Shown here piece after piece: positions 35,427 to 44,911 of a DNA stretch of 64,000 bases. This DNA comes from Marinisporobacter sp. GTDB lineage: Bacteria; Bacillota; Clostridia; Peptostreptococcales; Thermotaleaceae. The notes beneath the pieces are model-generated. The model searched no databases. It was not told the DNA's origin and saw nothing but the letters and a program-made list of their open reading frames with translations. The DNA is taken from contig JAOARP010000017.1 of NCBI GenBank assembly GCA_025210525.1, positions 62,001 through 126,000 on the forward strand, written 5' to 3'. The stretch's first letter is position 1; each line of letters begins with the position of its first letter. Made by a program: the position numbers and the translations under genes.

Positions 35427-35984
35427 TTATTTTTGTGAAGAGATTGCTCCAAAATTTGAAAGGGGTAATACCCTTATCAACACTTTTCCCTGAACTTTAT
35501 TAATATCTATAAGCCCTAAATACCTGCTATCTACACTATTACCTCTATTGTCGCCCATAACAAAAATTTTACCTTTAGGAATTTCTTTTATATGAATATT
35601 ACCGGGAGTAGTATTTCCATTGATATAGTTTTCTTCTAATTTTTTTCCGTTTACATAAACATTGCCATCATTTATAAATAGTTCATCTCCTGGGACTGCA
35701 ATTACTCTTTTGATGAGGCTCTTGTTTTTTCCTAGTTTTATTTTTTTTACAAAATTAAAGCTTTTAAGTTCTTCTTGTGAAAATTCTAATGTTGATTCAA
35801 AAGAAATAATATCTCCTTTCTTTATTTCATGGGTATTTTTCAAAATGAGATAATCATGGTCGCTTAAGGTTGGATACATGGATAAGCCATCTACCATTAA
35901 GGGAGTAACAAATGTTGTAACAACTAATGCAATGACAACTGCTATTGCAATTGTTTTGAGCCATTCTAATATTTCTTTAATCAT
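35427..35984 (-). CDS. lepB: Signal peptidase I
   Basis: 185 residues. One N-terminal membrane helix (~10-28) is followed by the catalytic serine S35 in DGLSMYPTL and the general base K92 in LIKRVIAVPGD. GDNRGNSVDSR, box E, is present. It cuts signal peptides from exported proteins on the outer face of the membrane. Single gene, with AAGGAGG before the ATG. Confidence 0.94.
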   Translation of the reverse strand: MIKEILEWLKTIAIAVVIALVVTTFVTPLMVDGLSMYPTLSDHDYLILKNTHEIKKGDIISFESTLEFSQEELKSFNFVKKIKLGKNKSLIKRVIAVPGDELFINDGNVYVNGKKLEENYINGNTTPGNIHIKEIPKGKIFVMGDNRGNSVDSRYLGLIDINKVQGKVLIRVLPLSNFGAISSQK

Positions 35985-36130
35985 GGGGTCCTCCTTTTAT
36001 CATTTAGGGTCATATTGTTGGTAAGTATAATAGAATTTAGTTAGATAAATCATATGATTTTCTACTTTACACATTATATCATAAGTATTTGAAGGTATTG
36101 TTAAAATGTAAAGGTTTGTGTAAATAAAAT

Positions 36131-36160
36131 AAAAAAACCTGGGGAAAACACAGGTTTTTT
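36131..36160 (-). terminator. Terminator of the yedE-tusA-DUF3343 operon
   Basis: AAAACCTG pairs with CAGGTTTT around the loop TGTTTTCCC and is followed by a T run on the minus strand; a second small ATCCA/TGGAT stem precedes it. Confidence 0.8.
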
Positions 36161-36200
36161 ATTACTTTATCCACAGGTGTTGGATAAAAAAGTTTGTATT

Positions 36201-36437
36201 TTATTCTTCATATACCAAAATATAATTCTTACCATCCACCTCAAAAATTTTTTCGATTTCTTCATTCACTAACTCATGAACATCTTGATTATGCTGAAAT
36301 TTAGCTCCTATCCCACAATTAGAACTAAGTTTTCGTGGAACAGGCATGAGCTCACAAGACATATTATTTTTTTTTGCATTTCTATCAAATTTTATAGCTC
36401 CTGAATGGGTGAAAAAAACGGCAACATATTCTTTCAT
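36201..36437 (-). CDS. DUF3343 protein, putative selenium/sulfur carrier-like
   Basis: 78 residues of DUF3343. The FFTHSGAIKFDRNAKKNN helix and the CGIGAKF loop with one conserved cysteine are family marks. Proteins of this family are encoded beside YedE, TusA-like proteins and cysteine desulfurases and are thought to carry or sense activated sulfur or selenium. It is the last of three minus-strand genes, 10 bases after the TusA-like gene. Confidence 0.8.
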   Translation of the reverse strand: MKEYVAVFFTHSGAIKFDRNAKKNNMSCELMPVPRKLSSNCGIGAKFQHNQDVHELVNEEIEKIFEVDGKNYILVYEE

Positions 36438-36447
36438 ATAAGCTCCT

Positions 36448-36654
36448 TTATTTCTTTGCTAAGATCAAATAATCTTCACCTAATTCCTTTATAGATAGAT
36501 TATATCCAGCGTTTTTTAAAAATCTTGAGACATTATTTTTAGCTGTGTTGTTATCAACTATTACTTCGATATTTGATGGATTAGAAGTGATTGCATTTTT
36601 AGTCATTAAAACAGGTTGAGGACAAGACATGCCTCGTACATCAAGTTTATCCAA
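36448..36654 (-). CDS. yedF: TusA/SirA-like sulfur carrier, YedF type
   Basis: 68 residues forming one TusA domain. The sulfur-accepting cysteine is in GMSCPQPVLMTK. Longer YedF proteins of selenium metabolism have a second domain that is absent here; the adjacent DUF3343 protein could supply that part as a separate chain. Its start overlaps the end of yedE by eight bases. Confidence 0.87.
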   Translation of the reverse strand: MDKLDVRGMSCPQPVLMTKNAITSNPSNIEVIVDNNTAKNNVSRFLKNAGYNLSIKELGEDYLILAKK

Positions 36655-37732
36655 CTTTTACATCCCCTTTCATTTTACTTTCGCTATTTACCATTTCTGA
36701 GTTGAAATATCCTATTAGACCAACGATGATCAAGCAAGCGATGACAGCGATTTGTCCGTTTGGTGTAGGACCTTTAGGGCTTGATGCTAAACCAAAGTTA
36801 TGACAAATTGCAGCACCAACAATCATTCCCATAACGGTGATAACAGAATCTGTATTTCCTTCACCAGAAAGGATTAATTGTCTCATAGGACAACCACCAA
36901 GAAGAACAGAGGCCCATCCACATAAAACCATTCCTAAGAAGTTCCAAAGTCCATCAGCATGTGCAACAGGTTGACCTTCAAAACCAATATTGAAATAACC
37001 TAATAAAACATTTCCTATAAGTGTAAATACGAATATAGCAATAAATCCTGATAAAAGATAAGTATCCTTAAAAAGAATTAAATCTCTTATTCCTCCAACC
37101 ATGCATAATCTTGTTCTTTGAGCAAGAATACCTACAATAAGTCCTGCTGCTAAAGCTATAAAAATAGGTGCATGCATTTTACCAGGCCCTTTTTCACTGA
37201 AGAAAATAAATGCAGGTGCACTTACTAATAAAGCAATTAATAATACATTGACAATAGGGAAAACAAATCCTTCTGCTTTTGGCAATTTGTAGCTTCTCTT
37301 TAAGCTAAAGCCTTTATTTAAGAAGAATATTCCTAAACCAATTCCTACAACAAAGCCTGCAGTACCAAGGATGGCATTCAAATCTCCTCCACCAAGTCTT
37401 AAAACCATTCTAAGGGGACACCCTAAAAACATTAAAGCACCAATCATAACAGTAACTCCAAGAGTAAATCGAATAAATGGAGAAGATCCTCCACGAACGC
37501 TAAATTCTTTTTTACTAACAGCAATAATGAAAGCACCTAAAACTAATCCCATGATTTCAGGTCTTAAGTACTGAACAACAGCAGCTCTATGTAGACCTAA
37601 TCCTCCTGCAATATCTCTTAAAAAGCAAGCAATACAAAATCCCATATTTACAGGGTTTCCAAATTTAACTAATAATACAGCGATAATTCCAACAATTGCT
37701 CCTGTAAAGATGATTCCTTTTTTTTCTTCCAT
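36647..37732 (-). CDS. yedE: YedE/FdhT-type selenium (or thiosulfate) membrane transporter
   Basis: 361 residues with about ten membrane helices built from two homologous halves. Each half has a GCP(L/M)R motif (FLGCPLRMVLRLGGGD and LLGGCPMRQLILSGEGNTD), the cysteine-containing pore signature of the YeeE/YedE sulfur transporter family. Clustering with TusA-like, DUF3343 and cysteine desulfurase genes indicates the selenium-metabolism variant. AGGAGGG is seven bases before the ATG. Confidence 0.9.
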   Translation of the reverse strand: MEEKKGIIFTGAIVGIIAVLLVKFGNPVNMGFCIACFLRDIAGGLGLHRAAVVQYLRPEIMGLVLGAFIIAVSKKEFSVRGGSSPFIRFTLGVTVMIGALMFLGCPLRMVLRLGGGDLNAILGTAGFVVGIGLGIFFLNKGFSLKRSYKLPKAEGFVFPIVNVLLIALLVSAPAFIFFSEKGPGKMHAPIFIALAAGLIVGILAQRTRLCMVGGIRDLILFKDTYLLSGFIAIFVFTLIGNVLLGYFNIGFEGQPVAHADGLWNFLGMVLCGWASVLLGGCPMRQLILSGEGNTDSVITVMGMIVGAAICHNFGLASSPKGPTPNGQIAVIACLIIVGLIGYFNSEMVNSESKMKGDVKVG

Positions 37733-37899
37733 TCTACGTCCCTCCTAATTAATTTCTTCAATTTTGATATTAACAATATATGGGCAAATTGTTAAATAGA
37801 ACATTTCTATAGGTTTTTAAACAGAATAGAAATTATCTATTGTTGTTACGGAAGGACTGAAAAATATTATAAAATGGGAGAAGAACAGGGGGGATAATA

Positions 37900-39051
37900 G
37901 TGAAGGAAATCTATTTAGATAATGGTGCCACATCTTTTCCAAAGGCACCGGAGGTAGCTGAAAGTATGGTGAATTATTTAAAAACTATAGGCTGTAATAT
38001 TAATAGAGGTGCTTATACATCATCCTTTGAAGCGGAAAATATTGTTTTTGAAACAAGAGAACTTTTTTGTGAGTTATTTCGCTTTGATAAGAGTGAAAAT
38101 GTAGTTTTTACTAAAAATATTACAGAGAGCTTGAATGTATTGATCAAAGGAGTATTAAGAAAAAATGATCATGTAATCGTATCTTCTATGGAGCATAATG
38201 CAGTTATGAGACCTATTCATGCTTTAGAAGATGCGGGAATAACCTTTTCAAGAGTGCCTTGTGATGAATTAGGACAGTTAAATGCTGAAGACATCAAACA
38301 ATATATAACACCTAATACAAAGGCAGTAGTTATGACTCATGCATCAAATGTATGTGGAACTGTATTGCCCCTTGAAGAAATAGGTAAAATATGTAAAAAA
38401 CATGGAGTTTATTTTATCGTAGATACGGCTCAAACTGCTGGTTTTTTAGAAATCGATTATAAAAAACTAGGAGCAGATGCTATTGCTTTTACAGGGCATA
38501 AGGGACTTTTAGGACCTCAAGGAATTGGAGGATTCATCATTAACGATGCATTAGCAGAATATATGAATCCTTTAATAGAAGGAGGAACAGGAAGTCTTTC
38601 TGAATATGAAAAGCAGCCCTGTTATATGCCGGATAAATTTGAAGCAGGAACCATGAATATTCCAGGGATTTATGGGCTCAATACAGCATTAAAATATATA
38701 TTAAAAACAGGAATAGATGCTATAAGAGAGAAGGAACTATTTTTAGTAAAAAGATTTTTAGAGAAACTAAAAAACATACCGGATATAAGAATAATCGGAA
38801 AGAAAGATATTGAGGGAAGAACAGCTGTTGTGTCTATAGATTTACCAAAATATGACAATGGGCAAATTTCCTATAGACTTTATAAAGAGTTTGGAATTAT
38901 GACAAGATGTGGTCTTCACTGTGCACCTTCAGCTCATAAAACATTAAAAACCTTTCCTGATGGGACTGTAAGATTTAGCTTTAGTCATTTTAATACAGAA
39001 GAGGAAGTAGATTTTACAATTGATAGCATTTATAAGTGTATGTATGGATAG
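37900..39051 (+). CDS. Cysteine desulfurase family protein (selenium cluster type)
   Basis: 383 residues starting at GTG with CAGGGGGG before it. It is a class V aminotransferase with the PLP lysine in FTGHKGLLGPQG and the persulfide cysteine in MTRCGLHCAPSAHK. It would draw sulfur (or selenium) from cysteine (or selenocysteine) and hand it to the TusA-like carrier encoded divergently. The divergent arrangement leaves 167 bases in which promoters of both units must lie. Confidence 0.9.
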   Translation: MKEIYLDNGATSFPKAPEVAESMVNYLKTIGCNINRGAYTSSFEAENIVFETRELFCELFRFDKSENVVFTKNITESLNVLIKGVLRKNDHVIVSSMEHNAVMRPIHALEDAGITFSRVPCDELGQLNAEDIKQYITPNTKAVVMTHASNVCGTVLPLEEIGKICKKHGVYFIVDTAQTAGFLEIDYKKLGADAIAFTGHKGLLGPQGIGGFIINDALAEYMNPLIEGGTGSLSEYEKQPCYMPDKFEAGTMNIPGIYGLNTALKYILKTGIDAIREKELFLVKRFLEKLKNIPDIRIIGKKDIEGRTAVVSIDLPKYDNGQISYRLYKEFGIMTRCGLHCAPSAHKTLKTFPDGTVRFSFSHFNTEEEVDFTIDSIYKCMYG

Positions 39052-39124
39052 ATTTTATGATGAACGTTTCAAAATCTATCAACTGTAAGATCGTTTAACG
39101 AGTCAAAATAAAATAGTATAAGAT

Positions 39125-39170
39125 ACCTTGATTACGAAAGGTTTAACCTTGAAAAATCAAGGTTTTTTTT
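39125..39170 (+). terminator. Terminator after the cysteine desulfurase gene
   Basis: ACCTTGATT pairs with AATCAAGGT, enclosing a second palindrome AAGGTTTAACCTT, and is followed by eight T. Confidence 0.85.
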
Positions 39171-39303
39171 GTATAGCCCATGAGGTATGGTCTTTGAACA
39201 AATATGAGTATAGATTTTAGTGGAGTACATGAACATCAAAATAAGGAAAATCTATAAAGGACGTCATGACATGAATTTCTTGAAGGCAATGTGAAAAAAA
39301 TTC

Positions 39304-39335
39304 CTATGTCTGGAGGAATAGGTAATTAGACATAG
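39304..39335 (+). repeat. Inverted repeat upstream of the S-layer-anchored protein gene
   Basis: CTATGTCT and AGACATAG enclose 16 bases including GGAGGAATAGG, about 60 bases before the gene. In RNA it would form a hairpin whose loop shows a Shine-Dalgarno-like sequence. It could be an operator, a leader hairpin or a remnant; no clear promoter was found between it and the preceding terminator. Confidence 0.4.
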
Positions 39336-39394
39336 AAATAGGTATAAGATAGTAGAATTATCAAAATTTACTAATATTGAAAGGAGAAGAACGT

Positions 39395-42300
39395 GTGAAA
39401 AGAAAAGTAAAAGAAATTTTGAAAAACCTTTGCGTAAGTTTATTGATTATTTCAATAACTATATGTGGATTTCCCATATCTATGATAGATAAAGTTTACG
39501 CAGAAGATGAAAATGTATCACCTGAAATAGCATTGAATGAAAGTTTTGAAGTTTTAATGGGGGAAGCTGAACTTGCTAAATTAATCGACAAAACAAAAGA
39601 TCAATGGATTGCAGGAATATATCAGCTTCAAGAGGCAAATGATGGTGGTTATATTGCTAATGTCTTAAGATGTACAATTGACCCTCCAGATGGACAAATA
39701 GATGAGAAAATTATTGTGAAATTTGATAAAGATTTTAAAATTGAGTGGTATAAGTCTTTAATGGAGCTAGGGATTGATATGAGCTACATATGTAGTGGGA
39801 TAAAAGTTTTATCAGATGGGTATTTGCTCATGGGAAAGAATGGAGCACCTGAATATTGGACTTTGAAATTAGATGAAAATGGTATGAAAACGGGAGAAAT
39901 CCAAGGGCTTTATCAAAATCCAAATTATGATTCTGAATTTGTTTGCATGATACAAACAAATGATCAAGGATATTTTATAATAGAAAAAGAAAATAGCTAT
40001 GCGAATAATACATATGCATATAAAACTATAAAATTAGATGAAAATGGAGAAAATCCATCTGGGTTTACATTTGCATGCAGTTCAGAAGATCAATTATATA
40101 GCAGCACTCAAATTAATGATAGTTCATATATAGCTGTAGGTAAAAAGAATAACAATTATTGGGTTGTAAAGTTTGATACAAATGGTGAAAAAATATGGGA
40201 AAAAACCTATGGTGGCAGTGGTGAAGATATAGCAAGGTACATATGGAAAACAAATGATGGAGGATCTATTATCGTTGGAAAAACAACATCTAATGATGGT
40301 GATATTACAGGCAATGATAATAATGATGCTGGGTGGATTATAAAAATAGATGAAGATGGAAATAGTCAATGGAAAAGATCTCTTGAAATAGAGAATTTAA
40401 GAAATATCAATTTAAATAGCATCTATGAAGCAGATGAGGGAGGATATATGCTTTCTTTAAGTGGACAAGATGATGATTATAAAACACAAAATAGAATGAT
40501 TAAATTAATGTCTAATAAATTCTTAAGTAATATAAAAATTAATGGGGAAAATATAGAAAATTTTGCTACAGATAAAATGAATTATGTAGTAAATGCAGAA
40601 AATAATCCAACAAGTATAAAGGTAGCAGGAATCTTAGCAGATGAAGCATCAAGTATGAAAATAGATGGTGACTTAGTAGAAAATAATGAAGAAAAAAGTA
40701 TTGATTTAAATGAAGGAAAAACTAGTATTGCTATTGAGGTAGCAACTGGTGGAGATACAAGAACTTATACAATTATAGTTTATAATTATACTGCTCCAAA
40801 GGTACAGGAGCTAAAAAGCATAAAAACGGATGATGGCAGCTATATAAAAGCTAAAATAAAACAAACAAGTGATGGGGGATATATTGCATTATCACAAAAA
40901 CAGGAAACCGGTGGTACTGCACTCAGATTTGTTGCGATCAAATTGAAAGAAGATTTTAGAAAAAAATGGGAAACTGTATTGGATACAGACTCAGAAATTA
41001 ATTATCTAGATATACAAGAAACAGAGGATGGATATATTTGTTTAGGACAAAGTAATGATCAACATTATAAGGTTAAGAAATTAGATAGAAATGGAGATTT
41101 GTTATGGAAGGATACCTATTATAAAGGAAGTTATGATATTCCTATTAATTTAGAACAAACAAGTGATGGAGGATATATTATCGTAGGAATGACGGGAAAT
41201 GCTACATCAGGAAATATGGATGAATGGATATTAAAACTAGCTTCAGATGGAAGTCAAGAATGGCAAAAGACTTTTGGAGGAAGTGAAGATGATTATGCTA
41301 CTTGTGTAAAACAAACAAGTGATGGAGGCTATGTTATAGGAGGAGTTACAGAATCTAGTGATGGAGATATATCCAATCAGGGAGAGCATGATATTTGGGT
41401 TATAAAGACAAATCCAAGTGGAGAAAAGCAATGGCAAAAGACCTATGGAGGAAGTGGAGCTGACACAATATATTCTATTGAAGGTACGCAGGATGGGGGG
41501 TACATCGTAGCTAGTGCTACAAAATCTAATAATGGAGATGTATCAGGAAATCATGGGAATCAAGATTGCTGGATCATAAAGATAGGTGAAAATGGAACTC
41601 TTCAATGGCAAAAATGCTTTGGAGGGAGTGGCTATGATGTAGCATATTTTGTTGAAAAAACAAAAGATAATGGGTATGTAATAGGAAGTGCTACAGCATC
41701 TAATGAGATAATAGGAATGGGTAAAGAAGGAGATATTTGGGTATTTGAAATAGACGAAGAAGGAAATGTTAAATGGAAAAGGACTTTAGGATTTGATGTA
41801 ATAGAGGATCAGAACTTCTTTAGTAAAACAAATGATGGAGGTCTTCTTGTTTCTGGGGAACCAGCGAATAAGGATGGAAATTTCTTTAACAATTGGGCAG
41901 TGAAATTAGGGGATGATCCACCAAGTTCGGATAATTTACTAAATGATCTGAAAATCAATGGAGAAACTGTATCAGGATTTGTATATAACCAATATGAATA
42001 TGGATATGAAGTGGAAAATCAAATAAGTAGTATTAATATAGCAGCTCAATTATCAGACAATAAAGCAAGTATGAAAATGAATGGAGCTGTAGTAACAAGT
42101 GAAGAGACAAAAGCTATTTCGTTGAATGTAGGAGAAAATACTATAAATATTGAAGTAACAGCAGAAAATGGGACTACAAAAATTTATACTATAAAAGTAA
42201 AAAGAAAAAAAGAAGATATAGAAGAAACGAATGTGTTCTTAAATGATTTAAGTATTGAGGGAGAAACTGTATCAGGTTTTGTATATAACCAATATGAATA

Positions 42301-44563
42301 TGAATATGAAGTAGAAAATCATATAAACAGTATTAATATCGTAGCTCAATTATCAGATCATACAGCAAGTATGAAAATGAATGGAGCTGAAGTCGCAAGT
42401 GAAGAAGTAAAAGTTATTTCGTTGGATGTAGGAGAAAATATTATAAATATTGAAGTAATAGAAGAGAATGTTACTACAAAAGTTTATACCTTAAAAATAA
42501 AGAGAAAAGAAGAACTTATAGAAGAAACGAACGTATTTTTAAGGGATTTAAGGATTGAGGGACAAACCGTATCAGGTTTTGTATATAATCAATATCAATA
42601 TGGATATCAAGTAGAAAATCAAATAAGTAGTATTAATATAGTAGCTAAATTAGCAGATAATACGGCAAGTGTAAAAATCAATGAAAATGCAGTAGGAAGT
42701 GAAGAAATAGAAAATGTTTCATTAAATGTAGGGCAAAATATTATAAACATTAAAGTAATAGCAACAGATGGTACGACAAAAGTTTATACTATAAATGTAT
42801 ATAGAAAATCAGCATCATCTCATCATTCCAGTCATTCAAGTTTAAACAAAAAAGACCCAATACAGAAAACGATTAGTGAAAAGATAGAAAAAATGAATAA
42901 TGAATTAAAGAAAATAATGAATGATTCTAAAAAATCAGATAAAGAACAAGGAAAAGAAATAAGGAAAATACTAATAGATATGAAACGAACAATGAAAACA
43001 GTTAAAAATAAAAAAGAAGCAGAAAAAACCCTAAAACAGGCAAATAATACAATAAGTATCTTGTCTAAAATGATGAAAGAAATAGAAAATCAAGAAGAAA
43101 AAGAAAAAATATTAGATAGTATAAAAGATACTATTTATTATACCCAATATAGCATTACAAAAATAGAGGATAGCAAAAAGATAACGCAATTCACACAGGA
43201 CAGTATTCGTAATGTAGGTAAAATATTGAAAGAAACAAATAGTAGTTGGCAAAAAGAAGAAGAATTAAAAAATACCTTGAAGGAAATGGTAGAAAGAGGG
43301 ATTGTGAGAATAGGAAGAATCAAATTAGATCAAAAGGACTTTAAAGCAGCACAAAAAGCTGTACATGCGACTATTCATACAGAAGTTATAAAAAAAGAAA
43401 TACAAAAAAGAAAGCAATGGATAGAGTCTATTAAAAATGAGATGAAAAAGGTTTCAGAGGAAATCGCAGAAGAAATGAAAACTAATTTTGTAGTAGACAT
43501 TCCAAAACAAAGTGAAGATATTAAAAAAATCAAAGTGTCATTTTCACCAGAACTTCTAAAAGTAATAGAAGAAAACCATATTGACAAATTGTCAGTTAAG
43601 ATGAGGTATGTAGGGCTTTCAATAAATAAAGATACCTTTAGAGATTTAGGGGAGGAAATGATTACATTAGAGGAAGCGATAGTAAATGCACCTAGTAGCC
43701 TTAAACAAATAGATTTGCTTAATGAATCCATCTTGAATTCAGATAATGAACTAGAAAGAATAGAAGGAATGCCAATTATAGAAGTAACTGTGAGAAAGGG
43801 CAAAAAAGAAATACGAAAATTCAAGCAACCATTACTTTTAAGCTTTGAACTATCAAATATTTCCCTTACAGAAGAAGAGGTAGAAAATTTATCTGTATTT
43901 AGATTTAATGAAGAAATGAATAAGTGGAAATCAGTAGGTGGAAGATATGATCCAATAACCAATAGCTTAATTGTATACCATATGAACTTTAGTAAATATA
44001 CTGTGTTAAAGTCAAATAAGGCTTTTAGTGATGTAAAAGGACATACGCAGCAAAAGGAAATTAATATAATGTTAAAAAAAGGTATATTAGAAGATGAAGA
44101 AAAATTTTCGCCACAAAAAATATTAACTCGTGAAGAATTTGCTACTTGGGTTGCAAAGGGCTTTGGATTGGAAGAAAAGGAATTTGATCTTGCCTTTGAG
44201 GATATTGATAAGTTAAATCCACATTACAAAGAAATTGCAGCCACATTTACGCAAGGATTGATAACAGGAAAAAGTGATAAAGTTTTTGATCCAAAGGGAA
44301 GTATAACAAAACAAGAAGCAGCTGTAGTTATATCCAAGGCTTTACAAAAATATGATAAAGAAAAAGTTCCAAAGGATATAGAAAAATATATTGCTCAATT
44401 TGAAAATAAAGATGAAATTGCATCTTGGGCAAAAGAATCTATTGCAACAGTAGCAAGTAAAGGACTATCTATAGGAGATGATAAGAATAAATATAATCCA
44501 AATGAGAAGATGACAAAAGGAGATGGAGCAGTACTTCTTTACAATATAAATAAACAATTATAA
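39395..44563 (+). CDS. Giant S-layer-anchored protein with propeller repeats and cadherin-like repeats
   Basis: 1722 residues from the GTG at 39395 (AGGAG nine bases before; a TTG at 39377 also opens the frame). A signal peptide ends near VYA. About eleven ~50-residue repeats around (T)(S/N)DGGYI and WQK(T)FGGSG.D form a beta-propeller-like region (~45-845), interrupted by one cadherin-like beta-sandwich domain (~380-470). Three tandem 100-residue cadherin-like domains (~845-1135) follow, then a lysine-rich coiled coil (~1150-1380), a stalk domain, and three SLH domains from ~1540 that bind the wall polymer. Probably a large surface adhesin or structural protein. Confidence 0.85.
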   Translation: MKRKVKEILKNLCVSLLIISITICGFPISMIDKVYAEDENVSPEIALNESFEVLMGEAELAKLIDKTKDQWIAGIYQLQEANDGGYIANVLRCTIDPPDGQIDEKIIVKFDKDFKIEWYKSLMELGIDMSYICSGIKVLSDGYLLMGKNGAPEYWTLKLDENGMKTGEIQGLYQNPNYDSEFVCMIQTNDQGYFIIEKENSYANNTYAYKTIKLDENGENPSGFTFACSSEDQLYSSTQINDSSYIAVGKKNNNYWVVKFDTNGEKIWEKTYGGSGEDIARYIWKTNDGGSIIVGKTTSNDGDITGNDNNDAGWIIKIDEDGNSQWKRSLEIENLRNINLNSIYEADEGGYMLSLSGQDDDYKTQNRMIKLMSNKFLSNIKINGENIENFATDKMNYVVNAENNPTSIKVAGILADEASSMKIDGDLVENNEEKSIDLNEGKTSIAIEVATGGDTRTYTIIVYNYTAPKVQELKSIKTDDGSYIKAKIKQTSDGGYIALSQKQETGGTALRFVAIKLKEDFRKKWETVLDTDSEINYLDIQETEDGYICLGQSNDQHYKVKKLDRNGDLLWKDTYYKGSYDIPINLEQTSDGGYIIVGMTGNATSGNMDEWILKLASDGSQEWQKTFGGSEDDYATCVKQTSDGGYVIGGVTESSDGDISNQGEHDIWVIKTNPSGEKQWQKTYGGSGADTIYSIEGTQDGGYIVASATKSNNGDVSGNHGNQDCWIIKIGENGTLQWQKCFGGSGYDVAYFVEKTKDNGYVIGSATASNEIIGMGKEGDIWVFEIDEEGNVKWKRTLGFDVIEDQNFFSKTNDGGLLVSGEPANKDGNFFNNWAVKLGDDPPSSDNLLNDLKINGETVSGFVYNQYEYGYEVENQISSINIAAQLSDNKASMKMNGAVVTSEETKAISLNVGENTINIEVTAENGTTKIYTIKVKRKKEDIEETNVFLNDLSIEGETVSGFVYNQYEYEYEVENHINSINIVAQLSDHTASMKMNGAEVASEEVKVISLDVGENIINIEVIEENVTTKVYTLKIKRKEELIEETNVFLRDLRIEGQTVSGFVYNQYQYGYQVENQISSINIVAKLADNTASVKINENAVGSEEIENVSLNVGQNIINIKVIATDGTTKVYTINVYRKSASSHHSSHSSLNKKDPIQKTISEKIEKMNNELKKIMNDSKKSDKEQGKEIRKILIDMKRTMKTVKNKKEAEKTLKQANNTISILSKMMKEIENQEEKEKILDSIKDTIYYTQYSITKIEDSKKITQFTQDSIRNVGKILKETNSSWQKEEELKNTLKEMVERGIVRIGRIKLDQKDFKAAQKAVHATIHTEVIKKEIQKRKQWIESIKNEMKKVSEEIAEEMKTNFVVDIPKQSEDIKKIKVSFSPELLKVIEENHIDKLSVKMRYVGLSINKDTFRDLGEEMITLEEAIVNAPSSLKQIDLLNESILNSDNELERIEGMPIIEVTVRKGKKEIRKFKQPLLLSFELSNISLTEEEVENLSVFRFNEEMNKWKSVGGRYDPITNSLIVYHMNFSKYTVLKSNKAFSDVKGHTQQKEINIMLKKGILEDEEKFSPQKILTREEFATWVAKGFGLEEKEFDLAFEDIDKLNPHYKEIAATFTQGLITGKSDKVFDPKGSITKQEAAVVISKALQKYDKEKVPKDIEKYIAQFENKDEIASWAKESIATVASKGLSIGDDKNKYNPNEKMTKGDGAVLLYNINKQL
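41935..42810 (+). repeat. Three tandem 300-base repeats inside the S-layer protein gene
   Basis: The stretch beginning GTATCAGG recurs at 41969, 42269 and 42569, exactly 300 bases apart (100 residues). The first two units are very similar at DNA level; the third has diverged slightly more. They encode the cadherin-like domains and suggest recent duplication. Confidence 0.9.
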
Positions 44564-44626
44564 AGCTAAAGTGAAATGATACGAATATTATAAGTATTTA
44601 AAATTATCCCTAAATATTAGATTGTG

Positions 44627-44655
44627 TTGACTTTTTCAAATGAGAATGTTAATAT
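44627..44655 (+). promoter_or_regulatory. Promoter of the purine permease gene
   Basis: TTGACT at 44627-44632 and TAATAT at 44650-44655 with 17 bases between; transcription would start just before the riboswitch. Confidence 0.65.
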
Positions 44656-44677
44656 ACATAAAAATAAATAGGGAAAG

Positions 44678-44744
44678 AGCCATATAATTCTGATAATAGG
44701 GATCAGGAGTATCTACTAGAAACCGTAAATTTCTTGCTATGGTA
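44678..44744 (+). ncRNA. Purine riboswitch aptamer, guanine type
   Basis: The P1 strands CCATA and TATGG enclose the core ATAATTCTGATAATAGGG, AGTATCTAC (J2/3) and AACCGTAAAT. The discriminating base of J3/1 is C (in TTGCTATGG), which specifies guanine or hypoxanthine rather than adenine. The two loops needed for the kissing contact are present. It precedes a purine permease gene, the expected target. Confidence 0.9.
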
Positions 44745-44833
44745 AATCGATAGATCAAGGAGTTACTTTAATATTTGTAGCATGTATAATTATATTTACA
44801 ATCGTTCTGCAATATATATAAGTTTATAGATAT

Positions 44834-44897
44834 GATTTATAGGCAGAGATAAATACTGTCATCAGATTTACGCATAGTCTGATGGCAGATTTTTTTT
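44834..44897 (+). terminator. Terminator and possible antiterminator of the guanine riboswitch
   Basis: CTGTCATCAGA pairs with TCTGATGGCAG and is followed by eight T (44857-44897). Upstream, GATTTATAG (44834-44842) can pair with CTAT and AAATC of the aptamer's 3' end, and GGCAG can pair with CTGTC. These offer an alternative fold that would free the permease. The 90-base gap to the aptamer is longer than usual. Confidence 0.6.
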
Positions 44898-44911
44898 GAG
44901 GAGGAAAAGTA

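Noticed and set aside
39211-39264. 17-codon ATG ORF between the cysteine desulfurase terminator and the S-layer protein gene
   Set aside because: No ribosome binding site and no recognisable peptide.
43375-43962. 195-codon open frame on the minus strand inside the S-layer protein gene
   Set aside because: It lies wholly antisense to a well-supported coding region, has no ribosome binding site and its protein is serine/leucine-rich low-complexity typical of an antisense shadow.
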